Assembly (NCBI GenBank): GCA_938003855.1
Contig: CALKXD010000162.1
Location: 1-59,864, forward strand
DNA: 59,864 bases
Reading direction: 5' to 3'
Source: an uncultured Granulosicoccaceae bacterium
Lineage (GTDB): Bacteria; Pseudomonadota; Gammaproteobacteria; Granulosicoccales; Granulosicoccaceae
The notes under the pieces are model-generated. The model searched no databases. It was not told the origin of the DNA and worked only from the letters and a program-made list of their open reading frames with translations. Position 1 is the first letter of the stretch. Each line of letters opens with the position of its first letter. The translations under genes were made by a program, and so were the position numbers. Below, one piece after another: positions 10,423 to 18,285 of this stretch.

Positions 10423-11031
10423 ATGGCTCAGGGTCGAAAAGAGTATAAAGACGAGCAACTGCTGGCGCGCTTGATCGGGGCGGCGGTATTGTTGGCCATT
10501 GCGGTTATCGTGTTGCCGTTTGTACTGGACGGCGCCGGGTCCAAACATGAATACGACTACGCTGAAACTATCCCGGTGCAACCTAAGCGGCCGGTGGTAG
10601 AACAGTCCTATTCATCCCGGCAGCCTCTGCCGAAAGCGCCGACGGTGGACGAGGTTGATGCGTTGTTGCCGGCATCTATGAGCGAGGAGCCCATAGCAGC
10701 CGTCGCGCCCGCCGCGACCGAGCCGGTTACCGCCGGTGCAATAGATTCAACACCAGCGGCGGCGGACGTATTGGCCGGTGGCTCACGGGACATAGCGATT
10801 GGCTGGAACATCCAGGTGGCCAGCTTTATTAAGCCACAGAATGCCGATCAATTGCTGACGCGGCTGCAGGCTGAGGGGCTGGCCAGTTATATTAATCGGG
10901 TGGACGGCCGGCAGCGACCCATTTATCGCGTGTTTGTCGGGCCGCTCGACAACCAGATCGATGCGCTGGCGCTGAAAAACCAGGTCGACCGGAATTACCG
11001 CGTCGAGAGCATTATGGTGACGCGAAATTAG
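10423..11031 (+). CDS. dedD: SPOR-domain cell division protein, DedD-like
   Basis: DedD proteins are single-pass inner-membrane proteins whose SPOR domain binds denuded glycan at the septum. This one has 202 residues: a short basic cytoplasmic N-terminus, one membrane segment (about 18-38, LIGAAVLLAIAVIVLPFVL), a Pro/Ala-rich periplasmic linker, and a C-terminal SPOR domain (about 128-200) starting WNIQVASF and ending YRVFVGPL...VESIMV. ATG at 10423 is chosen; an in-frame TTG at 10405 would add six residues. The folC-dedD-cvpA neighbourhood is conserved from E. coli to Pseudomonas and supports the name. Confidence 0.88.
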   Translation: MAQGRKEYKDEQLLARLIGAAVLLAIAVIVLPFVLDGAGSKHEYDYAETIPVQPKRPVVEQSYSSRQPLPKAPTVDEVDALLPASMSEEPIAAVAPAATEPVTAGAIDSTPAAADVLAGGSRDIAIGWNIQVASFIKPQNADQLLTRLQAEGLASYINRVDGRQRPIYRVFVGPLDNQIDALALKNQVDRNYRVESIMVTRN

Positions 11032-11136
11032 CGCCTGATCTGACGCTCGACGTCCGTAGCACGGCTGCTGCCTGGTCGGGAGCCCGTCGCTTGTCGTATG
11101 CCGGCTGGACCCGAACTGTTTGTGGATGGGAGCTAA

Positions 11137-11165
11137 TTAGCGGGTTGTCTTAGCACTGCTACAAT
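11137..11165 (+). promoter_or_regulatory. Candidate promoter of cvpA
   Basis: TTAGCG (11137-11142) and TACAAT (11160-11165) are separated by 17 bases in the 159-base gap before cvpA. The -10 is good and the -35 poor. An internal operon promoter is plausible. Confidence 0.33.
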
Positions 11166-11190
11166 AGAGGCATACTTCAGAGAATTTGTA

Positions 11191-11688
11191 ATGACTTTTA
11201 CGACACTGGATTTGCTAATCATCGCGGTAATTGCACTGTCAGCGCTGCTCAGTTTGTTTCGTGGGTTTGCCAGTGAAGCGCTGTCTTTGCTGAGCTGGGC
11301 AATTGCGCTCTGGCTTCCGTTTAACTACACCGAGCAATTCAGTACTTTTCTACCTGAGTCGGTGCAAAGCCCGTCGGCAAGATGGTTTATCAGCGCTGGC
11401 GTGTTGTTTTTTGGCGCGCTGATATTTTGCTCTGCCATCAGCTTTATGATCCGCAAACTGGTCGGTGCCACTAACCTGGGTTTTATGGACCGGCTTCTCG
11501 GCGTTTGCCTCGGGGCGGTCAGGGGCGTGCTGATCGTTGCCATCGTAGCGCTTCTGGCAACATCCAACCCGTCGATACCGCAGGAGACATGGTGGAATGA
11601 ATCAAAGCTAATGCCATTGACGCTGAATATCTCCAGAGTGATCCACAAGCAGTTGCCTGCCAGCATAGCCGGGTGGTTCAAGATTTAA
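11191..11688 (+). CDS. cvpA: CvpA family inner-membrane protein
   Basis: CvpA is a small polytopic membrane protein, named for its requirement in colicin V production and co-transcribed with purF in E. coli. Its molecular activity is not settled. The protein has 165 residues with four predicted membrane helices (about 5-22, 28-44, 65-88, 103-123). It carries the family signatures LIIAVIALSALLSLFRGF near the N-terminus and DRLLGVCLGAVRGVLIV before the last helix. A perfect 14-base palindrome lies just downstream (11703-11716), without a T-tract. purF follows after 193 bases. Confidence 0.92.
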   Translation: MTFTTLDLLIIAVIALSALLSLFRGFASEALSLLSWAIALWLPFNYTEQFSTFLPESVQSPSARWFISAGVLFFGALIFCSAISFMIRKLVGATNLGFMDRLLGVCLGAVRGVLIVAIVALLATSNPSIPQETWWNESKLMPLTLNISRVIHKQLPASIAGWFKI

Positions 11689-11832
11689 ATCGATCCGGGT
11701 CAACTGCCGCGGCAGTAACAGGCCTGCGCCTCGAGCTACACCGGCTGAAGAGTTCTGTACCGAAATAGACGGACTCTCAACTGCAAGTAACTATTAACCG
11801 CCATTCCTGGCTATTGTTTGAGTATCTGTGTA

Positions 11833-11845
11833 GTAAACCGTTTAC
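11833..11845. promoter_or_regulatory. Palindrome upstream of purF, possible operator
   Basis: GTAAACCGTTTAC is a 13-base inverted repeat with a single central base, 37 bases before the purF ATG. It overlaps a weak -10 candidate (TTTACA, 17 bases after TTGAGT at 11818-11823). It resembles but does not match the PurR consensus, which has even spacing. The placement suggests an operator for purine control; this is an inference. Confidence 0.3.
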
Positions 11846-11881
11846 AATCCACGCTGGCATTAGCAGCAGGATTACAGGTAC

Positions 11882-13390
11882 ATGTGCGGGATAATCGGCA
11901 TCGTCGGCCGCGAACCGGTAAATCATCGACTTTACGACGGCTTGTCGCTGCTGCAGCATCGGGGGCAGGATGCAGCCGGCATCGCTACCTGCGAAGACAG
12001 AAAGTTGTTTGTTCGAAAAGCGCCCGGTCTGGTCACCGAGGTGTTTCGCACCGCTCACATGCTGCGGTTGCGCGGCAATATGGGCATCGGGCATCTGCGC
12101 TATCCCACAGCGGGCAGCTCCAAAGTTTCTGCCGAGGCGCAGCCGTTTTACGTCAACTCGCCGTTTGGTATTGTGATGACTCACAACGGCAATCTGACCA
12201 ACGCTGAGGATCTGCAAAGCGAACTCTACCGAACTGATCGCCGTCACATCAACACCAGCTCTGACAGTGAAGTTCTGCTCAACGTGTTTGCGCACGAACT
12301 GCAGCGTGCAGCGCAGTCCGACAAGTTTCATCCGGATATGTTGTTTAAAGCGGTGTCAGCGGTGCACCAGCGCTGCAAAGGCAGCTACGCTGTCATTGCG
12401 ATGCTGGTCGGCAGAGGTGTGCTGGCGTTTCGTGATAAACATGGAATCCGTCCGGCCATTCTGGGCAAGCGTGAGTCGGCTGACGGCACCGAGTACATTG
12501 TTGCCTCTGAGAGTGTTGCGCTCACCGGGCTTGGCTTTGAACCGGTTCGGGATCTGTTGCCCGGTGAAGCAATCTACATCAGCCGCGATGGCACGCTGTA
12601 TCAACAGCAGTGTGCGGTACAGTCGAGTCTGACGCCTTGTATCTTTGAATACGTGTATTTTGCCAGACCCGATTCCGTCATTGACAATGTCTCTGTTTAC
12701 TCGGCACGCTTGAAAATGGGGCGCAAACTGGCCAGTAAAATACGCAATGAGTGGCCGGATCACGATATCGATGTGGTGATTCCGATTCCCGACACAGCGC
12801 GAACCTCGGCGCTGGAGCTGGCGATGGATCTGGGTATTACTTATCGCGAAGGCTTTGTTAAAAACCGCTACATTGGCCGCACGTTTATAATGCCGGGGCA
12901 AACCAAACGCCGCAAGTCGGTGCGACAAAAGCTGAACCCAATCGAGTCAGAGTTTCGCGGCTTGAATGTATTGCTGGTTGACGATTCCATTGTTCGCGGT
13001 ACAACCTCTGAGCAGATCATTCAGATGGCGCGGGAAGTGGGGGCAAACAAGGTCTATATGGCGTCTGCAGCACCACCGGTTGCCTACCCGAACGTTTACG
13101 GCATTGATATGCCGGCCGCCAACGAGTTAATTGCGTTTGAACGCAGCGTCGACGAAATTTGTGCGGAAATCGGTGCCGACGGGCTGATTTATCAGGATCT
13201 CAACGATCTCATCGATGCGGTGCGGGAGATAAACCCGCAGCTGGATGAATTTGAGACCAGTTGCTTCAACGGGCACTACGTCACCGGTGATGTCGACGGA
13301 AAATACCTGAGCTGGCTGGCGGCACGACGCGCTGATGCCAGTCAAACGAGCGTTGCTGACGAGGAGTTTGTCGACGTCGGCGTCGAGTAG
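11882..13390 (+). CDS. purF: Amidophosphoribosyltransferase PurF
   Basis: First committed step of purine synthesis: PRPP plus glutamine gives 5-phosphoribosylamine. The protein has 502 residues, typical. The sequence starts MCGIIGIVG, so removal of Met exposes the N-terminal nucleophile cysteine of the class II glutamine amidotransferase domain. HRGQDAAGI and MTHNGNLTN line that active site. The C-terminal phosphoribosyltransferase domain has the PRPP loop [18 protein letters not shown]. The ribosome site AGG lies close to the ATG. The 3' end overlaps the next gene by one base (TAGTG), a sign of translational coupling. Confidence 0.97.
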   Translation: MCGIIGIVGREPVNHRLYDGLSLLQHRGQDAAGIATCEDRKLFVRKAPGLVTEVFRTAHMLRLRGNMGIGHLRYPTAGSSKVSAEAQPFYVNSPFGIVMTHNGNLTNAEDLQSELYRTDRRHINTSSDSEVLLNVFAHELQRAAQSDKFHPDMLFKAVSAVHQRCKGSYAVIAMLVGRGVLAFRDKHGIRPAILGKRESADGTEYIVASESVALTGLGFEPVRDLLPGEAIYISRDGTLYQQQCAVQSSLTPCIFEYVYFARPDSVIDNVSVYSARLKMGRKLASKIRNEWPDHDIDVVIPIPDTARTSALELAMDLGITYREGFVKNRYIGRTFIMPGQTKRRKSVRQKLNPIESEFRGLNVLLVDDSIVRGTTSEQIIQMAREVGANKVYMASAAPPVAYPNVYGIDMPAANELIAFERSVDEICAEIGADGLIYQDLNDLIDAVREINPQLDEFETSCFNGHYVTGDVDGKYLSWLAARRADASQTSVADEEFVDVGVE

Positions 13391-13923
13391 TGAACACACT
13401 GCAATCGCTTTGGGCAGAGCACGGCAATAATGCATTGGCACCGCTGGTGCTGCTTGTTGAGATTGCCACCCAGCAGATGCGCTGTTTTACTTCGCAACGG
13501 GAGTTTGCCCGGTACCCGGTTTCAACCTCGAAACGAGGCGCGGGCTGTCGCGAAGGATCGTCGTGCACGCCCCTGGGGTGGCACACTGTTGCGCAGAAGA
13601 TCGGCGACAACGCGCCAGCGGGAACAATATTCAGTGGCAGGGTTGCCGGTGAAATTGCCGCGTCGCTGAGTTCTGATAGCGACGACGATCTCATCACCAG
13701 TCGAATACTCTGGCTCGATGGTTTACGGCCCGGCTACAATCGCGGAGGCCAGGTTGATAGTAAATCCCGATATATCTATATCCACGGTACGGCACAGGAG
13801 CACTTGATAGGGTCTGCGGTATCGCACGGGTGTATTCGCATGCGCAATAACGACGTCATTCAGCTGTGTCAGCAGGTCGACGTCGGTGCCGCAGTCTATA
13901 TTAGCCAGACTGCATTGCGCTGA
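13390..13923 (+). CDS. L,D-transpeptidase (YkuD domain) without signal peptide
   Basis: YkuD-fold enzymes crosslink peptidoglycan stems or attach lipoproteins using a cysteine nucleophile. The 177-residue protein has the complete signature: histidine (about H132) in YIHGT and the SHGCIRM block with catalytic C148. The N-terminus shows no hydrophobic export signal, unlike ErfK-type enzymes. Its GTG start overlaps the purF TAG by one base, so translation is probably coupled to purF. Related leaderless YkuD proteins exist in other proteobacteria, but where they act is unclear. It could be exported by another route, or the true start could differ. Catalytic function is likely; substrate unknown. 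Confidence 0.83.
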   Translation: MNTLQSLWAEHGNNALAPLVLLVEIATQQMRCFTSQREFARYPVSTSKRGAGCREGSSCTPLGWHTVAQKIGDNAPAGTIFSGRVAGEIAASLSSDSDDDLITSRILWLDGLRPGYNRGGQVDSKSRYIYIHGTAQEHLIGSAVSHGCIRMRNNDVIQLCQQVDVGAAVYISQTALR

Positions 13924-14197
13924 GAGAATACCGGCTCAGCTGGAGCGGTGTCAGTGGCAAACCCGGCCTGTAACTGGCGATAAGGATCGACGTTGTGTGT
14001 ACCGTTGATCACCTGTCTCAATCGATAAAAATGCTCAGCGATCCTGCGACCTTAAAGACCTTCTGCGCGCCAGTAGTCCGGGGCATGTGCATGGTGCATC
14101 GGGTTTCACAGATGAGGAAAGCCGATAAGGTAATGGCGGTGGCGTTACAGCTTTCAGAGGCGGGCAGCTTTAGTGACCGGTGTTGCTCTGTTGGCTC

Positions 14198-14225
14198 TTG
14201 ACTCTCTATCAACTTGATGCATAAT
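14198..14225 (+). promoter_or_regulatory. Promoter of the metZ leader
   Basis: TTGACT (14198-14203, five of six consensus bases) and CATAAT (14220-14225, five of six) are 16 bases apart, the best promoter match in this part of the window. The start would fall near 14231-14233, exactly where the SAM-II-like aptamer begins. The upstream part of the gap (13924-14197) shows no gene or clear structure. Confidence 0.7.
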
Positions 14226-14230
14226 TCAGT

Positions 14231-14283
14231 CTGCGCCGATTTGATTCAGCTTGCGGGCGCTTGAAAAATACAGCTAAAGCGAG
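14231..14283 (+). promoter_or_regulatory. SAM-II (SAM_alpha) riboswitch aptamer
   Basis: Seen: P1 pairs GCGCC (14233-14237) with GGCGC (14256-14260). The P1 loop starts GATTT (14238-14242). The pseudoknot pairs GCTTGC (14249-14254) with GC-AA-GC in 14273-14280, with one U and one A unpaired. The linker holds TTGAAAAAT (14261-14269), followed by AGCTAAA (14272-14278). Known: SAM-II is an H-type pseudoknot whose conserved blocks are GAUUU, UUGC, GCGC, UGAUAAAU and AGCUAAA, in this order and spacing, and it controls methionine genes such as metZ, metA and metX. Pairing positions differ in sequence from the metX aptamer but stay complementary. Inferred: S-adenosylmethionine binding represses metZ. 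Confidence 0.87.
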
Positions 14284-14329
14284 CTTTAGGCCCGCTGAAC
14301 ACTGTCGGCTATGCCATGGCATACGACAG
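14253..14329 (+). promoter_or_regulatory. Alternative helices of the metZ leader (putative expression platform)
   Basis: Bases 14283-14295 complement two aptamer parts: GCTTTAG (14283-14289) pairs with CTAAAGC (14274-14280), and GCCCGC (14290-14295) pairs with GCGGGC (14253-14258). These would break P1 and the pseudoknot, so the two folds exclude each other. A second strong hairpin follows: CTGTCG (14302-14307) with CGACAG (14324-14329), and TATGC (14310-14314) with GCATA (14319-14323). No T-tract follows either, so simple intrinsic termination is not supported. The metZ ATG lies 100 bases further. Confidence 0.6.
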
Positions 14330-14431
14330 AGGTACTGAGCAATGAGGGATGCCTTATTGCAAATGTAAAGCTGGCTTATCAGCCCTGCAAGCCGTACTCC
14401 CCCGTTATTTTACCTGCAGGTCTCAGCACAG

Positions 14432-15622
14432 ATGAATACCCTCGATTGGTCCGATCACGATTTTGCCACTGCTGCCGTTCGCGCCGGTCATCAACGCAGC
14501 AATGAAGGCGAAAACGCCGAAGCTATTTTTACCACCTCAAGCTTTGTCTTTGACAGCGCAGCTGAGGCTGCAGCGCGCTTTCAGAACAACGCGCCGGGTA
14601 ATGTGTACTCGCGATTCACTAATCCAACCGTGCGTGCGTTTGAGCAACGGCTTGCCGCGCTGGAGGGAGGGGAGTCCTGCATTGCTACCGCCTCTGGTAT
14701 GGCTGCGATCATGTCTACCTGTGTGGCTTTGCTTGCACCGGGCGAGCATGTGGTTGCGTCCAGCGGTTTGTTTGGTTCGACCTCGCAGTTCTTTAAAAAG
14801 TATCTGACCCGCATCGGCAATCCGGTGAGCTTTGCGCAGATTGATAGTATCGATGACTGGGCTGCCAGAATTACCCCGCAAACCCGCATGCTGTTTGTGG
14901 AGACACCTTCCAATCCCCTGACTCAGCTTGCTGATATTACCGCACTGGCAGCGCTGGCCAATGAGAGTAACGCGCTGTTGGTGGTAGACAATTGTTTCTG
15001 CTCGCCGGTCTTGCAGCGACCGCTGGAGCTGGGTGCGCACCTTGTGATTCATTCGGCTACCAAGTTTATTGACGGGCAGGGACGCTGTGTTGGTGGAGCT
15101 GTGGTGGGTGACAAAAAGCGCGTAGGTGAAGATATTCTGGGTTTTCTGCGCACGGCAGGGCCGACCATGAGTCCGTTTAATGCCTGGGTGTTTCTAAAAG
15201 GACTGGAGACGCTAGAGCTTCGAATGCAGCGTCATTGTGAAAGTGCTCTGGAGCTTGCCCGATGGCTGGATCAGCACGATGCAGTGTCGAAGGTGTATTA
15301 CCCGGGGCTGCAAAGCCATCCGCAGCATGCGCTGTGCAGGGAGCAGCAAAGTGGCTTTGGCGGAATCGTCTCTTTCGAGGTAGCGGGTGGCACCCGTGAG
15401 CGCGCCTGGCAGATAATAGACAATACTAAAATGCTCTCAGTGACCGCCAATCTGGGTGATGCTAAGTCGACAATCACTCACCCTGCGACAACGACGCATG
15501 GGCGTCTGACGGATCAGGATCGAGCGGATGCGGGGATAGGGCAAGGGCTGTTGCGGATCGGGGTCGGGCTGGAGTCTGTCGCCGATATCAAGGCTGATCT
15601 TGATCGCGGTTTTAGCGTCTAG
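14432..15622 (+). CDS. metZ: O-succinylhomoserine sulfhydrylase MetZ
   Basis: PLP enzyme that makes homocysteine directly from O-succinylhomoserine and sulfide, the direct-sulfhydrylation route to methionine. The protein has 396 residues. The PLP lysine is K211 in HSATKFIDGQGR. Other Cys/Met-metabolism signatures are YSRFTNPTVRAFEQRLAALEGGE, ETPSNPLTQLADI and the C-terminal ITHPATTTHGRL. Substrate assignment follows from similarity to Pseudomonas MetZ and the purF-metZ order; an O-acetylhomoserine enzyme is the alternative. The ATG has only a weak AGG about 11 bases upstream. A SAM-II riboswitch precedes it, so it should be turned down when SAM is plentiful. Confidence 0.93.
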   Translation: MNTLDWSDHDFATAAVRAGHQRSNEGENAEAIFTTSSFVFDSAAEAAARFQNNAPGNVYSRFTNPTVRAFEQRLAALEGGESCIATASGMAAIMSTCVALLAPGEHVVASSGLFGSTSQFFKKYLTRIGNPVSFAQIDSIDDWAARITPQTRMLFVETPSNPLTQLADITALAALANESNALLVVDNCFCSPVLQRPLELGAHLVIHSATKFIDGQGRCVGGAVVGDKKRVGEDILGFLRTAGPTMSPFNAWVFLKGLETLELRMQRHCESALELARWLDQHDAVSKVYYPGLQSHPQHALCREQQSGFGGIVSFEVAGGTRERAWQIIDNTKMLSVTANLGDAKSTITHPATTTHGRLTDQDRADAGIGQGLLRIGVGLESVADIKADLDRGFSV

Positions 15623-15655
15623 GAAACTTTGGAATCGCCTCGCTTCGGATGCGAA

Positions 15656-15687
15656 ACAGGCCAGGTAGCACTTGCTGCCCGGCCTGT
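15656..15687. terminator. Bidirectional hairpin between metZ and ppiC
   Basis: ACAGGCC (15656-15662) pairs with GGCCTGT (15681-15687), and inside it GGTAGCA (15664-15670) pairs with TGCTGCC (15673-15679), with one mismatch between the two helices. It lies between two convergent genes. T-tracts are short on both sides, so it may act as a weak terminator or an mRNA end barrier. Confidence 0.6.
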
Positions 15688-15709
15688 CTGAGCAAACAGA
15701 ATTTTTTGC

Positions 15710-16510
15710 CTATTGCATTTCGATAGTAGCTTCGTCGTGCAGGCTTCTGACAAACTGCTCTACTTCGGTGCGCATTTTCATAGTGCGGATCTGCTCCTTT
15801 ACCGATTCAAATGGCTGAGCTTCCTTGGAGCGACTGTCAACCAGCTTGATGATATGCCAGCCAAAGTCGGTTTTGACAGGTGTCGCACTGTATTTGCCGG
15901 TATCAAGTTCTGCCACAGCTTGCGAAAACTCGGGCACCATAGTGCCTGCGTCAAACCAGCCCAGGTCGCCGCCATTCGGTCCTGACGGGCCGGTGGAATA
16001 TTTTTTTGCCGCTTCGGCAAAGTCGGCGCCGTCATTGAGTTCAACAATAATCTCTTTGGCACGCGCTTCATCTTCCAGCAATATGTGGCTTGCCTGATAT
16101 TCTTTGACATCGGCCATGGCGATTTGCTTGTCATATTCGGCACGTAGCGATTCATCACTCATGTCGACACTTGCAGTGTGTTCTGTCAGCAGGGCATTGG
16201 CAAGCACGCGCGCCTGCATTATTTTCATCTCAGCATCCATTTGCGGTGTTTTATCGAGTCCGCGTTTAATGGCTTCCTGACGCATTAATTCCAGGCTTAT
16301 CAGTTCTTCGACGATCTGCTCATCGCTTGCTTGTTGTCCGCGTGCAACAAATTGCTGAGCCTGGGTATCGCGATCAACGGCGGTAATTGTCTCGCCGTTG
16401 ACAATGACCAGTGCCTTGTTTGCTGCGTCATCATCTTTACCGTCGGCGAAAACAACAGCGCAGGACAGTGACGTGGCTGTAGCAGCCGCAAGTAATAATT
16501 TTTTATTCAT
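15710..16510 (-). CDS. Periplasmic parvulin-type peptidyl-prolyl isomerase
   Basis: Foldase of the PpiC/PrsA type acting on exported proteins. The 266-residue product has a signal peptide (about 1-22, MNKKLLLAAATATSLSCAVVF), an SurA-like N-terminal helical region, and one parvulin domain (about 138-230). The domain motifs are YQASHILLEDEARAKEII, FAEAAKKYSTGPSGPNGGDL and FGWHIIKLVDSR. A GAGG lies some 13 bases before the ATG. The gene is convergent with metZ and probably follows yciB in the same direction, 57 bases away. A single parvulin domain separates it from SurA. Confidence 0.88.
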   Translation of the reverse strand: MNKKLLLAAATATSLSCAVVFADGKDDDAANKALVIVNGETITAVDRDTQAQQFVARGQQASDEQIVEELISLELMRQEAIKRGLDKTPQMDAEMKIMQARVLANALLTEHTASVDMSDESLRAEYDKQIAMADVKEYQASHILLEDEARAKEIIVELNDGADFAEAAKKYSTGPSGPNGGDLGWFDAGTMVPEFSQAVAELDTGKYSATPVKTDFGWHIIKLVDSRSKEAQPFESVKEQIRTMKMRTEVEQFVRSLHDEATIEMQ

Positions 16511-16567
16511 AGTTCAGTGGGCCTCGGAATATCCCGGTAAGTGGTGAGATGTGATAGGGAGTTTAGA

Positions 16568-17287
16568 TTAACTGGCGCCTGTCGTGTTGCCGGACTTGTC
16601 CGGGCGATCACTAACGGGATCGTCGTGTTCGTTGTCTTCGACCTCGATGTGGCGCATCAAATAGATGCTCTGGCCGATCACGAAAATCACTGTCAAGCCC
16701 ATCAGGCCGAATACTTTGATGCTGACCCAGGTTTTTTCACGCGCGCTTGCCGTTTCACACAAGGGTCGCTGGGTGCTGTCAAAGCCGGTCGTGCAGTCGA
16801 GGTCGGCCAGTTGTGCAGACGAAATTTCCGGTACAGCAGCGGTCAGTTGGTTTTGCGCACTGAGGTAGCGCTGCGCAAAGTGCAGGTTGACTAGTCCCGA
16901 CACCACAAAAAAAATGACCCAGGCCTGGTTGAGCGCTCGCCACACTGGTTTTGCGATTGAAATCTGGCCATCGAGCAGGCGTTGAATCAGTGTTTTTTCG
17001 GTCAGCAATGCCGTGCCGGCAAAGCCCGCTGCAAACAGCCAGTTGACGATGGTTGGCTTCCACATGATAAATCGCTTATCGCGAAGGTAGAGAGTCATAC
17101 CACCGAGTACCAGGATCAACGCCAATGAGATAAGGTGCATTTTTTCGAAACGGCGATGGATGATCCAGTAGGTGCACACCTGAACCGCACAGGCTGCAAT
17201 AATCACCACAGTTGCTGTGTAGATATCGCTTGTTTTGTACGCAATCAAAAATAGCGCAAGAGGGAAAAAATCAAACAGGAATTTCAT
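16568..17287 (-). CDS. yciB: YciB/IspZ-type inner-membrane septation protein, enlarged
   Basis: YciB is a polytopic inner-membrane protein linked to cell-envelope synthesis and septation. The start MKFLFDFFPLALFLIAYK and the motifs KPTIVNWLFA and WVSIKVFG are family hallmarks. Length is 239 residues against about 180 usually. The extra length comes from about 45 residues inserted between the last two membrane helices (about 139-185, with cysteines C165 and C177) and a polar, acidic C-terminal tail (about 213-239). The reading frame is intact through the insert, so it is not a frameshift. ppiC follows on the same strand. Function beyond the family is not known. Confidence 0.88.
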   Translation of the reverse strand: MKFLFDFFPLALFLIAYKTSDIYTATVVIIAACAVQVCTYWIIHRRFEKMHLISLALILVLGGMTLYLRDKRFIMWKPTIVNWLFAAGFAGTALLTEKTLIQRLLDGQISIAKPVWRALNQAWVIFFVVSGLVNLHFAQRYLSAQNQLTAAVPEISSAQLADLDCTTGFDSTQRPLCETASAREKTWVSIKVFGLMGLTVIFVIGQSIYLMRHIEVEDNEHDDPVSDRPDKSGNTTGAS

Positions 17288-17621
17288 CGCATAGTCCGTT
17301 GCAAATACAGGTATGGTAGGGCCTCGGCGACGGTGCTGAGGAAAACAGCGAACTCACCGCCGGGGGAACTCCGCCTGAGCGATTAATGTTGCAACGCCCT
17401 TTTTTCGAAATTGTAGCTTTTTGGGTCAATTTCGAGAACTTACTGATGATTTTAGTAGATTGATCAGAGAAATGACCGTCGCTGGCATGCATGCTTCGGG
17501 GGACCAAGCAGCCGGACGCGTCTTAACCAGAATGTTATCCCGATAATGAATCAGTAGCCCGGCGACAAATACCGGGTTAGCTGTGATCAACCTGCCTGTC
17601 AGAGGCAAACCAGAATGCCTT
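17288..17621. other. Divergent intergenic region yciB / yciO
   Basis: This 334-base gap between divergent genes should carry promoters in both directions. I see no clear hexamer pair. It holds a perfect 9-bp inverted repeat (17405-17435, listed separately) and a 5-bp repeat CCCGG/CCGGG near 17558-17575. No convincing reading frame. Confidence 0.4.
17405..17435. repeat. 9-bp perfect inverted repeat
   Basis: TCGAAATTG (17405-17413) and CAATTTCGA (17427-17435) are exact reverse complements separated by 13 bases. A T-run precedes it on the plus strand. The spacing fits a dimeric regulator site or a leader hairpin. It is not a terminator on the minus strand because A residues follow there. Confidence 0.45.
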
Positions 17622-18242
17622 ATGAGCCAGTATTTCGAAATTCATCCTGATAATCCGCAACCCAGACTAATTGCGCAAGCGGCGAAGCTATTACAGCAAG
17701 GCGGCGTGATCGTATACCCGACTGACTCGTGCTATGCGCTTGGCTGTCTGCTCGATAACAAGCAGGGCGTTGAGAGGATCTATCGATTACGGCAACTGGC
17801 CAAAGGCCACCACATGACACTCATGTGTGCTGATTTGTCAGCCATATCCGTGTACGCAAAGGTGGATAACCGGGATTATCGATTGCTGAAAGCCCTGACG
17901 CCGGGGGCGTATACCTTTATCCTGCGCAGTACCAATGAGGTTCCGCGGCGCTTTCTGCACCCCAAGCGCAAATCGATCGGTATCCGGGTTCCTGATAACC
18001 GGATTGCTCAGGCATTACTGGCAGAATTACGAGAACCGATGATGAGTACTACCATGCTGTTGCCCGGTGACACCTTTCCGTTAAACGACGCCTATGAGAT
18101 CAGCGAAACTCTGAATGACCGTGTGGACCTTGTGATTGACGGTGGTGCCTGTGGTCTGGAGGAAACATCGGTAATATCGATGGAGGGACAAGAGGTGGAA
18201 GTTATACGAGAAGGAAAGGGTGAGGTAAGTTTACTGCAGTAG
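17622..18242 (+). CDS. yciO: YciO, Sua5/YrdC-fold protein
   Basis: Belongs to the Sua5/YciO/YrdC family that includes threonylcarbamoyl-AMP synthases of tRNA t6A biosynthesis. YciO itself has been reported as a weak or alternative enzyme; the main TsaC would be elsewhere. The 206-residue protein closely follows E. coli YciO: FEIHPDNPQPRLIAQA, GGVIVYPTDSCYALGC, GHHMTLMCADLS and RKSIGIRVPDN. The ATG at 17622 matches the family start; an ATG 39 bases upstream adds unlikely residues. It precedes scpA by 43 bases, an arrangement also seen in Pseudomonas. Confidence 0.9.
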   Translation: MSQYFEIHPDNPQPRLIAQAAKLLQQGGVIVYPTDSCYALGCLLDNKQGVERIYRLRQLAKGHHMTLMCADLSAISVYAKVDNRDYRLLKALTPGAYTFILRSTNEVPRRFLHPKRKSIGIRVPDNRIAQALLAELREPMMSTTMLLPGDTFPLNDAYEISETLNDRVDLVIDGGACGLEETSVISMEGQEVEVIREGKGEVSLLQ

Positions 18243-18285
18243 CGCCTCACAGCAAATACACTAACGTTTTCAAGGTAATAAGTTA

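Noticed and set aside
11833-11845. Classical PurR box upstream of purF
   Set aside because: The repeat has odd spacing and lacks the GCAA half-site, so I list it only as a possible operator without naming the regulator.
13995-14201. 68-residue frame upstream of the metZ promoter
   Set aside because: Cys- and Met-rich without any domain, no ribosome site, and its 3' end runs into the promoter hexamer.
14311-14505. 64-residue frame in the metZ leader
   Set aside because: Out of frame with metZ, starts inside the leader hairpin and has no ribosome site. It is not a methionine-rich leader peptide.
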